NCBI GenBank assembly: GCA_021159005.1
Contig: JAGGSN010000052.1
Location: 1-60,695 of the forward strand
Direction: 5' to 3'
Source: Candidatus Zixiibacteriota bacterium
GTDB taxonomy: Bacteria > Zixibacteria > MSB-5A5 > UBA10806 > 4484-95
DNA: 60,695 nucleotides
Part shown: positions 52,175-60,640 of the stretch, piece after piece
How positions within the stretch are numbered: the first letter of the stretch is position 1
Layout: every line of letters starts with the position of its first letter
Translations under genes and position numbers: made by a program
Notes under the pieces: generated by a model
Databases searched by the model: none
The model's input: the letters and a program-made list of their open reading frames with translations, nothing else
Told to the model about the DNA's origin: nothing

Positions 52175-53885
52175 AGCTGGCCTCCATAGCGTCGATCATC
52201 GCCCGTACCTGTTGATCCGTGTAACCCTTGATATACAGGGCGCCTTTGGGGCAGACAGGCACGCAACATCCACACCCCTTGCACAGCGCTGTGTTGATCT
52301 CGGCAACCTCTTTCTCTCCAAAGCTGACCTTCTCGATTGCGGAGTACGGGCAGGCTTCGGTACATTTGTCGCACCAGATGCAAGCGTCTTTGTTTACCAT
52401 GGCGATCAATGGTTCCAACTCCACGTAACCCTTTTTAAGCAGGGAGGCGCTCTTGGAGGTGGCGGCCAACGCCGAGGTAACGCTCTCAGCGGAGTTGCGG
52501 GGAGCCTGGGCTGCGCCGGCGATGAAGACCCCGTCAATGACTGTCTCCACCGGCCGCAACTTGGGATGAACCTCCTTGAAGAAGCCGTCCAGCGAAACCG
52601 GTAACTTGAGCACATCATTCAGAGCTTGGTTGGAACGAGGCTCCATGGCAACAACCAGAACTACCAAGTCACTTTCGATTTCGAGTTCTTCACCGCAGGT
52701 CAAGACATCTTTGACCTGAATTTGGAATCGCCCGTTGCTCTTTTCTACATGGGGAGGCGCTTCCTCTTCGAACTTGATGAACATCGCCCCCTTCTGGCGG
52801 GCTTCCTGATAGAGAAGCTCATACTTGCCATAAGTTCGAATGTCTCGGAAGAGATGAAACTGGTGCAGTTCTGATGATAAATCGCTCGAGACTAAGGACG
52901 CATGAATAGCAGCATTACAACAGTATCTTGAACAATATTCGTGCGCTTTTTCTCCGGATTGATCTCGGCTACCCACACAGTAAATATAGGTCACATCTTT
53001 CACGGGCTTGCCTTGATAGACTAATTCACCCTTGCAACTGTCAATTAGCTCCTTGTACTCGGGCAGCGTCAACACACCACTGGTGCCATACGCATACTCG
53101 CCCTCGGCTGGTTGATACAGGGTAAAGCCCGTAGTCACGATTATCGAGCCCACGTTTAGGGAAATCTGTTCGTTCTTAACCTTGATTTTCACGTCAAAAT
53201 CACCCACGCTTCCAGATTTCTTTACCAGTTCAGCCTCGGTAAATATTTTGATATTTTTTCTGTTATTGATTTCCTCGCTTAGTTCCGCGACCAGTTCGTT
53301 TCCACGCCGATCGTGGGGGTACATCCTGTTAAATCCGCCAATCCAACCGCCAATGCGATCAGTCTTTTCGATCACGAAGGCACTGATACCCAAGTCGGAA
53401 AGCGCTAGAGCCGCGCGCAACCCGGAAATACCTGCCCCAACCACCAGCGTTTTAGAAACCGTATCAATCCTGGTCTTCTCCAGAGGCTGGGTTAAACGCG
53501 CTTTGGCGATGCCAGCCTTGACCATATAAATCGCCTTCTCGGTGGCCTGTTCGGGGAGATTTGTGTGAGCCCAGGAGCACTGCTCCCGCAGATTGACCTG
53601 AATGTACAGATAAGAATTTAGTTTCGCCCGCTCTGCCACACCACGGAAGGTAAACAGGTGAAGTGTCGGTGAGCACGAGGCTACCACCAGACCATCTAAC
53701 TTATATTCATTGATATCATCTATCATTTCCTGCTGGGCTGCATCAGAGCAAGCAAACATGGTCGTCTTTGCTACTGTTACACCCTCTTCATTTTCTATTG
53801 CATCCCGAACTTTCTCAACTTCCACGTAATCAGAGATGTTGCCGCCGCAGTAGCAGATATAAACGCCTATTCTTCTCTCGCTCAT
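52167..53885 (-). CDS. HdrA-like flavoprotein
   Basis: A 572-residue HdrA homologue. The N-terminal HdrA domain starts GVYICYCGGNISDYV and has VVASCSPTLHLFTF. FAD is bound at LVVGAGISGLRAALALS. A middle cysteine block (YIYCVGSRD...EYCSRYCC) is typical of HdrA. Two C-terminal ferredoxin motifs are CIWCDKCTEACP and CKGCGCCVPVCP. HdrA carries the flavin that bifurcates electrons in Hdr complexes. It overlaps the HdrA-GltD fusion gene by four bases. Its presence next to a second HdrA-like protein suggests a two-HdrA complex. Confidence 0.93.
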   Translation of the reverse strand: MSERRIGVYICYCGGNISDYVEVEKVRDAIENEEGVTVAKTTMFACSDAAQQEMIDDINEYKLDGLVVASCSPTLHLFTFRGVAERAKLNSYLYIQVNLREQCSWAHTNLPEQATEKAIYMVKAGIAKARLTQPLEKTRIDTVSKTLVVGAGISGLRAALALSDLGISAFVIEKTDRIGGWIGGFNRMYPHDRRGNELVAELSEEINNRKNIKIFTEAELVKKSGSVGDFDVKIKVKNEQISLNVGSIIVTTGFTLYQPAEGEYAYGTSGVLTLPEYKELIDSCKGELVYQGKPVKDVTYIYCVGSRDQSGEKAHEYCSRYCCNAAIHASLVSSDLSSELHQFHLFRDIRTYGKYELLYQEARQKGAMFIKFEEEAPPHVEKSNGRFQIQVKDVLTCGEELEIESDLVVLVVAMEPRSNQALNDVLKLPVSLDGFFKEVHPKLRPVETVIDGVFIAGAAQAPRNSAESVTSALAATSKSASLLKKGYVELEPLIAMVNKDACIWCDKCTEACPYSAIEKVSFGEKEVAEINTALCKGCGCCVPVCPKGALYIKGYTDQQVRAMIDAMEASYE

Positions 53886-56596
53886 GTCTTTACCCTTTCG
53901 ACGTGGGCAGCGGCCAGCGCCGCGGCTGCTCCAGAATGAAGGATGGTATCGGGGATATCCATTACCGCTGAAGATGATCCTGCTACATAGACTCCTTCCA
54001 CGCTCGTCTGGGCAGGGCTGTGATCTTCGTCCACTTCCTTAACGTAATGATGACTGTCCGCCTCGAGTTTGTCGCCGGACAAGAGGCTCAAGGCTTCCTG
54101 GTTGGGCAGCATTCCTACAGAGAGGACCACCATATCGTGCTCTGTATGCTCCACCTTTCCATCAGTACCATCGATTTTTTCATGGTGGATTATTATGTTC
54201 CCATTATCGACTTGCTCCATCTTAGCTACCTTGCCCTTGACAAAGTAAATACCCATTTGCTTGGCCTGCTGATAAAACTCTTCGAATCCCTTGCCGAAAG
54301 CCCGTATATCAATGAAATAGATGGTCACATCCGCCAGAGGCAAGGTACCCATGATCAGCTGGGCCTGCTTTATGGAGTACATGCAGCATACTCGAGAGCA
54401 TAGCTCGTTGCCCACTTGGCAATCGCGCGAACCCGTACAGAGAACATAGGCTATGTTGTCGGGGATTTTCCCATCTGACGGCCTGAGGACAGTGTTATAC
54501 GGCCGGGTCGGTGCGAGGAGCCGGTCCATCTGCATGGCTGTAATCACGTTTGGGAAACGGTCGAATCCGTATTGGACCTTGAGGTTTGCATCGAAGAGCT
54601 CGAAGCCAGTCGAGATCACTACCGATCCCACTTCCAGCTTTTGTTTCTCGTCTTGCATGCTCATATCGATAGCATCAGCCGGACAAGCGCTAATGCACTG
54701 GCCGCACCCCGAGCAACCACCGCAATCAAGGCATCTGTTGGCGCTGTAGCGGGCTTCGTCCTCAGTCAACGGCAGTTCCACCTCGCGGAAATCAAGCACC
54801 CGTTCCCCTGGAGGCAGCTTATTCCTCCCGACCAGAGAGAGCTTTTGGTACTCTTTCTGTCTTCTGAGCACCTCTTTCTGGTCGACCACGGGCAATGGTT
54901 GTTCGAGCGGCTTCCCGGGGAGTTGCTCCCCTCTCAGATAGCGCCCCATGTACTCGGCAGCGCGAGCTCCAGCGTTTATTGCCTCCACCACGGTTGCTGG
55001 CCCAGAGACCACGTCACCACCGGCGAATACGCCGGGTATGTTCGTCTCAAGCGTAGTCGAGTCGACCACCAGCGTATTCCAACGCGTTAGCTTCGGCTCA
55101 TCATTTTCAATAAGAGTAGCTATATCCGGCCGCTGGCCAATTGCAATGATGGATAAGTCAATTTTCATACTGCTCTCGGAGCCTTCTACGGGTACAGGCC
55201 TTCTCCGGCCACTTCCATCCGAATCTCCAAGCTTCATATCGATAGATTCTACCTTAGTCAGTTTGCCTTTTTCTCCGATGAATCGTACCGGTGTCTTGAG
55301 ATACTGAAGCTCGATATCCTCCTCAATCATATCCTCGATCTCATCCTCGAAGGCGGGCATTTCGGCCCGGCTCCGCCGATACTGGATAAAGACCTTCTTT
55401 GCCCCCAGACGGCGAGCCACTCTAGCAGAGTCGATGGCAACATTTCCACCCCCAACCACCATCACTGTCTTACCGCTGAGATCGACCTTGTCCCCTTTGT
55501 TTACGCTCTTGAGAAAATTGACGGCACCTATCACCCCTCTCAAATCCTCTCCATCAATCTTCATCTTTATGTCTTGTGTTGCTCCGATGGCTGCAAACAC
55601 CGCATCGAATCCCTCTTCTTTGAGCCCGACAAGACTCTCCACATAATGGCCGGTCTTTATTTCTACGCCAAGAGCAGTTACGTTCTTGATGTCGCGATCC
55701 ACTACGTTTCTGGGAAGCCGATACGATGGAATGGCTACCCTCAACATACCGCCTGGCTCTTTTTCGGCCTCGAAGATTGTTACCTGATAGCCGCTTTTGG
55801 CCAGATGGTATGCCGCAGTCAGCCCTGCAGGGCCGCTACCCACCACCGCCACCTTTTTGTCAAACTTTTCCTTAGGGGGACCATACTTGGGCTGAGGATA
55901 CTTATCGTAGTAGTAGTCCGCAGCGAATCGCTTGAGCTTCCTTATTGGAACGGTACCTTCAAGTTCCCCTCGCGTGCATTCACTCTCGCACGGCGCTGGG
56001 CAAGTGCGCCCCAAGCTCCCCGGGATTGAAGTGACTTTCATAATATGATCCATTGCCTCTTCGAAAAGACCACTTCGAATGAGAGAAACATATCCATGAG
56101 GCTTCATACCGACCGGACATGCAAAACTGCATGGCGACGAGCCCTGCTTCTCTATAACTGCTTTCTTGGGGACGGCTTGGGGAAATGGAATGTATGCGGC
56201 CCGTCGGCCCACCAGATCAAAGTTGAACTGGTCCGGCACCGCAACCGTACAGGCAAACTCACACTTTTGGCAGCCGGTGCATTTGCCGAAATCTACATAT
56301 GTGGATTTCTTGGTAAGGCTTATCCGGAAAGTGCCCTGCGGGGTTTTAAGAATGTCGTCCACTTCCGTGTAAGTCATGGTGGTCACCTGCGGATGATGAA
56401 AAGTAGAGGCCATCTTGGGGGTAGCAATGCAGCTGGCACAGTCCAGGGTGGGAAAAACCTTGCTCAACAGGATCATCTTGCCGCCAATGGTGGGCTCCTT
56501 CTCCACTAGGAGCACAGAGTAGCCCATGTCGCCGAGCGTGAGCGCAGATTCCATACCCGCGATTCCACCCCCCACAACGAGGATGTCATAGTCCAT
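53882..56596 (-). CDS. HdrA-like flavoprotein with inserted GltD/NfnB domain
   Basis: A 904-residue fusion. The N-terminal HdrA part has an FAD motif (VVGGGIAGMESALTLGDMGY), a CASC motif and a ferredoxin motif (KCTGCQKCEFAC). A full GltD/NfnB-type module is inserted: the CSFACPVG...CPAPCESEC cluster region, the second FAD motif VVGSGPAGLTAAYHLAKSG and the NAD(P)H motif VVGGGNVAIDSARVARRLGA. The protein then resumes as HdrA (CLDCGGCSGCGQCISACP, YVLCTGSRD, CSRVCCMYS). Two flavins and a second pyridine-nucleotide site are therefore predicted. I begin it at 56596, with GGGAG upstream; a longer frame starts nine codons earlier. It lies directly behind mvhD. Confidence 0.9.
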   Translation of the reverse strand: MDYDILVVGGGIAGMESALTLGDMGYSVLLVEKEPTIGGKMILLSKVFPTLDCASCIATPKMASTFHHPQVTTMTYTEVDDILKTPQGTFRISLTKKSTYVDFGKCTGCQKCEFACTVAVPDQFNFDLVGRRAAYIPFPQAVPKKAVIEKQGSSPCSFACPVGMKPHGYVSLIRSGLFEEAMDHIMKVTSIPGSLGRTCPAPCESECTRGELEGTVPIRKLKRFAADYYYDKYPQPKYGPPKEKFDKKVAVVGSGPAGLTAAYHLAKSGYQVTIFEAEKEPGGMLRVAIPSYRLPRNVVDRDIKNVTALGVEIKTGHYVESLVGLKEEGFDAVFAAIGATQDIKMKIDGEDLRGVIGAVNFLKSVNKGDKVDLSGKTVMVVGGGNVAIDSARVARRLGAKKVFIQYRRSRAEMPAFEDEIEDMIEEDIELQYLKTPVRFIGEKGKLTKVESIDMKLGDSDGSGRRRPVPVEGSESSMKIDLSIIAIGQRPDIATLIENDEPKLTRWNTLVVDSTTLETNIPGVFAGGDVVSGPATVVEAINAGARAAEYMGRYLRGEQLPGKPLEQPLPVVDQKEVLRRQKEYQKLSLVGRNKLPPGERVLDFREVELPLTEDEARYSANRCLDCGGCSGCGQCISACPADAIDMSMQDEKQKLEVGSVVISTGFELFDANLKVQYGFDRFPNVITAMQMDRLLAPTRPYNTVLRPSDGKIPDNIAYVLCTGSRDCQVGNELCSRVCCMYSIKQAQLIMGTLPLADVTIYFIDIRAFGKGFEEFYQQAKQMGIYFVKGKVAKMEQVDNGNIIIHHEKIDGTDGKVEHTEHDMVVLSVGMLPNQEALSLLSGDKLEADSHHYVKEVDEDHSPAQTSVEGVYVAGSSSAVMDIPDTILHSGAAAALAAAHVERVKT

Positions 56597-57038
56597 TTCG
56601 GTTTGCTCCCTGTACTGGTTCAAGCTTCTTGAGAGTTTCCAAGAAGTTGTTCATGTGTTTTACAAAAGGTTCAGCACACACAGAGCAGATCGCTGCCATC
56701 TTGACACGATCCGCCTTGATATTGTGCTCTTTCAACATTTTTTGCCCATCACCTACGATCTTTGCGGTCCTGTCTGTGCAGTCAGGGACGAACGGGCAGT
56801 CGGTCCCGTCGGCTGCGACAAACACCCCATCAAAGCCATGCTGGAGTGCGTACAGGATCCACTCCGGCTTGATGCTGCTGGAGCAGGGAAGCGGAATGGC
56901 AATGCAGGATGGCGGGTAGTGCATGTGCGAACTGCCCGCCATGTCGATCCCTATGTCGGAGATGAACACCGTCGAGAAAATGAGAATTCTCGGCTGCAAC
57001 TGCTCCCTGGCAGCACCGCCGCCTTTCTCCATGGTCAT
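56586..57038 (-). CDS. MvhD-like electron-transfer protein, cysteine-depleted
   Basis: A 150-residue protein of the MvhD/FrhD family, the [2Fe-2S] subunit that links HdrA to hydrogenase or other electron donors. The core follows MvhD: ISDIGIDMAGSSHMHYPP, PEWILYALQHGFDGVFVA and GTDCPFVPDCTDRTAK. The family's N-terminal CxxC motif is replaced by STVFISDIG. Cysteines remain later (IPLPC, DCPFVPDC and AICSVC), so cluster binding, if any, must be altered. Its start overlaps the tusA stop codon (ATGA), and the HdrA-GltD start follows within its 3' end. Confidence 0.82.
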   Translation of the reverse strand: MTMEKGGGAAREQLQPRILIFSTVFISDIGIDMAGSSHMHYPPSCIAIPLPCSSSIKPEWILYALQHGFDGVFVAADGTDCPFVPDCTDRTAKIVGDGQKMLKEHNIKADRVKMAAICSVCAEPFVKHMNNFLETLKKLEPVQGANRNGL

Positions 57039-57292
57039 TTTCCTCTCTTTACAAAGATGCGCCAGTAGCCGGCTTCCTCGACTGTACCGAGGTAATCGTG
57101 ACCAATCTTCTTAGCCCAGCGGGGAATGTCTTTATTGGTGCTCTGATCCGCGGAGAGCACTTCCATCACCGCGCCTACAGGCACCGAGGTAATCGCCCGT
57201 TTTGCTTCCAATAGGGGACCCGGGCAGGGTGTACCTCTAGCATCTACTTTTTTATCCGGTGTAAGCTGATTGAGTTCTTCGGGAGTTGCCAT
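57035..57292 (-). CDS. tusA: TusA-family sulfur carrier protein
   Basis: TusA-family proteins carry a persulfide sulfur on a conserved cysteine. The 85-residue sequence has the complete fold: VDARGTPCPGPLLEAKRAI with the CPxP cysteine, a VPVGAVMEVLSAD strand and the closing PRWAKKIGHDYLGTVEE...YWRIFVKRG pair. Coupled by overlap to mvhD and 105 bases after dsrE, it ties the Hdr cluster to sulfur transfer, as in sHdr-type and Dsr operons. A shortened relative is at 60348-60533. Confidence 0.93.
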   Translation of the reverse strand: MATPEELNQLTPDKKVDARGTPCPGPLLEAKRAITSVPVGAVMEVLSADQSTNKDIPRWAKKIGHDYLGTVEEAGYWRIFVKRGK

Positions 57293-57397
57293 TATATTTC
57301 CTCCATTTATTTTATTTTCTTTGCCGCTGATTAAAAAAACTGCGGTTGTGATTGCTGCTGCGGCCGGACGGCCACAATCTCACTCGGAATCGTTGGT

Positions 57398-57760
57398 TCA
57401 GCAGAACGTCAATACTGTGTCTGCAGCTTCCGCCTCGTCCACGAATGTTGCCACACCGCCGCATTCGACACCCTCAATCAGATCTTCTTCCTTGCAACCG
57501 ACGATAGGAAAAGCCGCTGAGCAGGCCACGAGCTGGGCGCCACCCTCACGGACGTTATTTATGAACTCTGGAAGTGTCATTGACATGCCCTCAAGCTTGA
57601 TCTTCTCGGCACCTCCCTTGCGGACGATATTCAATCCATTCATGGTGAAAAATAGCATCAATTCCATGTCCATAGCTTGAGCACCTGCGCCCAGCATGAA
57701 CGGAGGGAACGCCTTATGAGGTTCGTCCGATCCACAAAAAACCACCATTTTCTTTGCCAT
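57398..57760 (-). CDS. DsrE-family sulfurtransferase-like protein
   Basis: A 120-residue member of the DsrE family. It starts MAKKMVVFCGSDEPHKAF and carries an AGAQAMDMELMLFFTMNGL strand-helix. The conserved VACSAAFPIVGC block is followed by EGVECGGVATFV. The cysteine in the ACSAAF motif corresponds to the sulfur-accepting cysteine of the DsrE2 subgroup. Start at 57760, with AAGGAGA upstream (an adjacent GTG is less likely). It is the first gene of the hdr/tusA operon, behind a sigma-70 promoter at 57857. Confidence 0.88.
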   Translation of the reverse strand: MAKKMVVFCGSDEPHKAFPPFMLGAGAQAMDMELMLFFTMNGLNIVRKGGAEKIKLEGMSMTLPEFINNVREGGAQLVACSAAFPIVGCKEEDLIEGVECGGVATFVDEAEAADTVLTFC

Positions 57761-57856
57761 CACTACTCTCCTTATTGATTTATTAACAAACTAGTAACTA
57801 CCTATCTTTTATCCAATGCAATCACACTGGCCTTTTTGTCACAACAACAATCGACC

Positions 57857-57884
57857 AATATATGTTGTTATAGATACTTGTCAA
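57857..57884 (-). promoter_or_regulatory. Sigma-70 promoter for dsrE-tusA-mvhD-hdr
   Basis: On the minus strand a perfect TTGACA and a TATATT box are 16 bases apart, ~95 bases before the dsrE start. The gap 57764-58017 is otherwise A+T-rich and empty. A nearby GC/GG pair resembling sigma-54 has 11 rather than 10 spacing bases, so I did not call it. Confidence 0.6.
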
Positions 57885-58017
57885 GACAAAAATTGCAGAA
57901 ATTTTCCTAAAAATCAGCTAAATCTCTTTTCACCTTATAATTTTTGGGGAAGCTCCTAATAAAATTAGGATTGCCATACCTTTTTTTTGCCGGATATTAA
58001 TAATGAGAAGTATCCGT

Positions 58018-59181
58018 TTAGAAAAACACTTGGCTCTGGGCAATTACAGTTTTTGTCCAATCATCAGTCCCGTTCAGTTTACAAATGCCAAACTGAAGCT
58101 TAACATTGACATTGTGTCCATGGATCCACCAGTTCAAACCACCCAGAAATTCCTGACGTTTGCCTTGTTCGCCTTCATCTGGTGCATACCATTCAAATGC
58201 AACGAGGGGTTCTATTTTCTTGATGCGATATCCAAAATCACCCCACAAACCGAATCCCTCAGGATGTATGCCGCCAGGACCGAAATAATAGGCATTCAAG
58301 GTACCTATAATTCCGTTTCCCCATGGGGATATCGGCAAAGGCATCAAAGGCAAAGGCATAGTAAAGCTCATCGCCCTCATCACCGCCTACCCCGGGCTGG
58401 AGGTCAAAACTTAAACCGAATGATAGTACCTTCTTTTTGCCAAGGTATGTGCCTGCCCAGAAGTAACCAGGCTCTGGATCAAAGACATTGTAGTCAATGC
58501 GCCCAACAAAGCGTGGCATGTCGTCCTCGTTTGTTAATACGGTGGTGTCCGGTGGGATTACTTCCTTATTATACTCTATACCATCCACGATAGCGAGTCG
58601 AACATCTACTTGATTATCCAACAGTAGTCCTCTTACCATGACTCCCATATCCCTGTGACCATTGCTGCCCCGGACCTCTTTAGAAATGAGCCATGGAAAT
58701 CAAGCACGTGCAGTTTTGCACCTGATTGTTGCATGTGTCTTGAAAATGGCAGTTTCAGCAAACCAGCATTGACCTTGTAATAATCATTAATGACATATTC
58801 CACCCACGCATCTGCAATCAGTGTGCGTGCACTCATGTCGCTGTTTTTGCCCATATTTCCGTTGAGGGTCCCAATAAAAAACTTGACATCCGGAGTAATC
58901 TGACCGCCAAACAGGAGTCAGACACGCTTCAAGTAAAAGTCAGTAACAATAGTAGGTTCTTTCTCCTCATGATCTATTGGCATATACAGCTATCCCTGTA
59001 CAAACCCGTGGACATCAAGGAAAGCATCATCTTAAATGGCAATTTTTGCTGCTCTGGCATTTACCATGAAACAGACAAGACACACGATAGAGGCTACGGT
59101 TGAAATAAGCTTTCTTATCTTTATTTTCCTTTCAACTTTAAGATTTATCAATAAGACAAATATTCCCATTATAAAATTCAT
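58018..59181 (-). pseudogene. Decayed porin (OprO/P-like)
   Basis: One minus-strand frame reads signal-peptide-like KLISTVASIVCLVCFMVNARA, then DDAFLDVHGFVQG, MPIDHEEKEPTIVTDFYLKRV and LLFGGQITPDVKFFIGTLNG. It is interrupted by TAA, TAG and TGA in that order, about 59036, 58989 and 58918. It then passes through two frameshifts (~58640 and ~58320) and ends in LLDNQVDVRLAIVDGIEYNK, GRIDYNVFDPEPGYFWAGTY and the terminal WTKTVIAQSQVFF. The beta-strand pattern and final Phe are typical of outer-membrane porins. The original start codon may be the ATA before RKLIS. No intact copy is present. Confidence 0.8.
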
Positions 59182-59432
59182 GACATGAGTGGTTATAATT
59201 CTCCATAATAGTGATTAGCTTCACTATCGGCTACATCCGTCCTTTCTTGGCGGTTTCACTCCACTGCCAGCCCCACGGTTCCACGGTCGTTCGAATGGAT
59301 GAGTTTTTGGGAAAGGACACGGGGCAGAAGCTATCCGAAGTTGCAACTCACGAACGGCTATGGGTCACAAAACCTCGGCCAGGAAAATAGATCCCCGGGG
59401 CTAACATCTCTTTCTTCCCTCCTTTCCTCCAA

Positions 59433-59756
59433 CTATTTCAATGTTCCTTGATCGATCTGCAGCTCATGAACATCCTTCACGATGCTTGTCATCTCTTCTA
59501 TATCAAAAGCGCGGAGGGTCTCCGTGCGAACATTTCCCATAGAGCCTAGGGTGAAGCTCATAGCAGCAGCCACTTCATCATTGGGTGCTTCAAACACATG
59601 GACGATGTCGTATCTTCCAAAGGTCCAAAAAGTCTGCTTGATATGGACGCCTTTCTTTTTTGCCTTTTCCGAAAAGCTCTTTGCCCGCTTACAAGTATTC
59701 TTCAAGTTTCTTACACCCTCTTCGGTGAAGGATACCAAGGTAATATATCTCTGCAT
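59433..59756 (-). CDS. GYD-domain protein
   Basis: A 107-residue GYD domain: YITLVSFTEEGVRNLKNT, a lysine-rich helix, TFWTFGRYDIVHVFEAPND (the GRYD signature) and SMGNVRTETLRAF. GYD proteins are small ferredoxin-fold (alpha-beta) proteins of unknown function, common in anaerobes. Ribosome site AAAGGAG. It stands between the porin pseudogene and a dsrE remnant in the degraded part of the window. It looks intact. Confidence 0.9.
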   Translation of the reverse strand: MQRYITLVSFTEEGVRNLKNTCKRAKSFSEKAKKKGVHIKQTFWTFGRYDIVHVFEAPNDEVAAAMSFTLGSMGNVRTETLRAFDIEEMTSIVKDVHELQIDQGTLK

Positions 59757-59809
59757 TATTTATCTCCTTTCAGTCGATCGTTATTATAGCATAGCAACAC
59801 CCAGCCCGA

Positions 59810-59869
59810 ACATTCATCCTGCCGCTAGGGTTCTTTTAATCCACAAAACATCTACATTTTCTTTGTCAT
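59810..59869 (-). pseudogene. Remnant of a second dsrE 5' end
   Basis: Starting at the ATG at 59869, the minus strand reads MTKKM-stop-MFCGLKEP-stop, matching MAKKMVVFCGSDEP of dsrE at 57760 in sequence and in its leader (CTCCTTATTAATTAATTAGC versus CTCCTTATTGATTTATTAAC on the plus strand). Similarity fades after ~60 bases. It is a fragment of a duplication with stop codons. Confidence 0.6.
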
Positions 59870-59974
59870 CGTCTCTCCTTATTAATTAATTAGCAAACCG
59901 GTAATTACAATACTGTTATTGTCGATATACACTTTCCCATATATGACCCAGCCAACAATAACATATACTCCCTT

Positions 59975-60253
59975 CTATATTGCAGAGAACTTTCCTGTTC
60001 TTTCGTTCCACTTCACGAACAAATACCATAAAAGTATGATAACCAGAAATATAATAATTGCTGGTCCGTAGCCTATTTCACCAGAAAGAAAAACTTTCTG
60101 CTTCATACCTGGAGACAATGCCCTTAGGACGATGAATAGGCAGATGTTACCCACTCCGAGAAGGATACCACCTACCCGCATCGGCCATGTCTTTCTAAAA
60201 ATCGTACTAAATAAATGTTTCATTCCTCTCTCTTCAAAGCTGGATTCAGCCAT
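59975..60253 (-). CDS. Small two-helix membrane protein, possibly a YeeE/YedE remnant
   Basis: A 92-residue protein with an AGGAGG ribosome site and two transmembrane helices. Its first helix reads WPMRVGGILLGVGNICLFIVL, reminiscent of the start of YeeE/YedE-type sulfur transporters (W..VGG.LLG..N), and the second is GPAIIIFLVIILLWYLFV. Full YedE proteins are about 350-400 residues, so this is either a shortened remnant or a separate small protein. The tusA relative next to it fits a sulfur-transport origin. The family call is tentative. Confidence 0.5.
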   Translation of the reverse strand: MAESSFEERGMKHLFSTIFRKTWPMRVGGILLGVGNICLFIVLRALSPGMKQKVFLSGEIGYGPAIIIFLVIILLWYLFVKWNERTGKFSAI

Positions 60254-60347
60254 AAATAACCTCCTCGTTAGTCTTTGAAGCTTTCACATAGTATCCTTAC
60301 TTAACACGACTAATATAGAATTTATACAATCCCTTTTCCTCAGCTGA

Positions 60348-60533
60348 TTACAAAAAATCATGTCCCATTTTCTTGTACCATGCCGGTACATCGATTTTAG
60401 AACTAGTATCTGTGGCAAGCAACTCCAGCACCTGACCTGCGTCTATTTTCTTAATCCCCTTAGCAAGCTTAATGATAGGCATAGGGCATGAAAGCCCACA
60501 ACAACCCAAAGTCTGATCAGCTTCGACTACCAT
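60348..60533 (-). CDS. TusA-like protein, shortened
   Basis: A 61-residue TusA-like sequence with the CPxP cysteine intact (GLSCPMPIIKLAKGIKKI) and the central strand VLELLATD. It stops at WYKKMGHDFL, where complete TusA (57035-57292) continues for another ~15 residues and a beta-strand. Ribosome site AAGAAGG. It lies next to the small membrane protein and may be a truncated copy with reduced function. The stop follows directly at the point where the fold would need its last strand. Confidence 0.72.
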   Translation of the reverse strand: MVVEADQTLGCCGLSCPMPIIKLAKGIKKIDAGQVLELLATDTSSKIDVPAWYKKMGHDFL

Positions 60534-60640
60534 AGCTTTACCTTCTTAGTATTCTTTGGTTTTTCTTCAAGTCGTTTACTTATCTCAAGCTTCACTGTGA
60601 TTATAGCAACTTACGCTATCTATTATAAGTACAAAATATA

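Noticed and set aside
57764-57840. Sigma-54 promoter upstream of dsrE
   Set aside because: The GG and GC pairs are 11 bases apart instead of 10, while a good sigma-70 promoter lies just upstream.
58018-59181. Recoded or selenocysteine-containing porin
   Set aside because: All three stop codons occur in frame and two frameshifts follow, which decay explains better than recoding.
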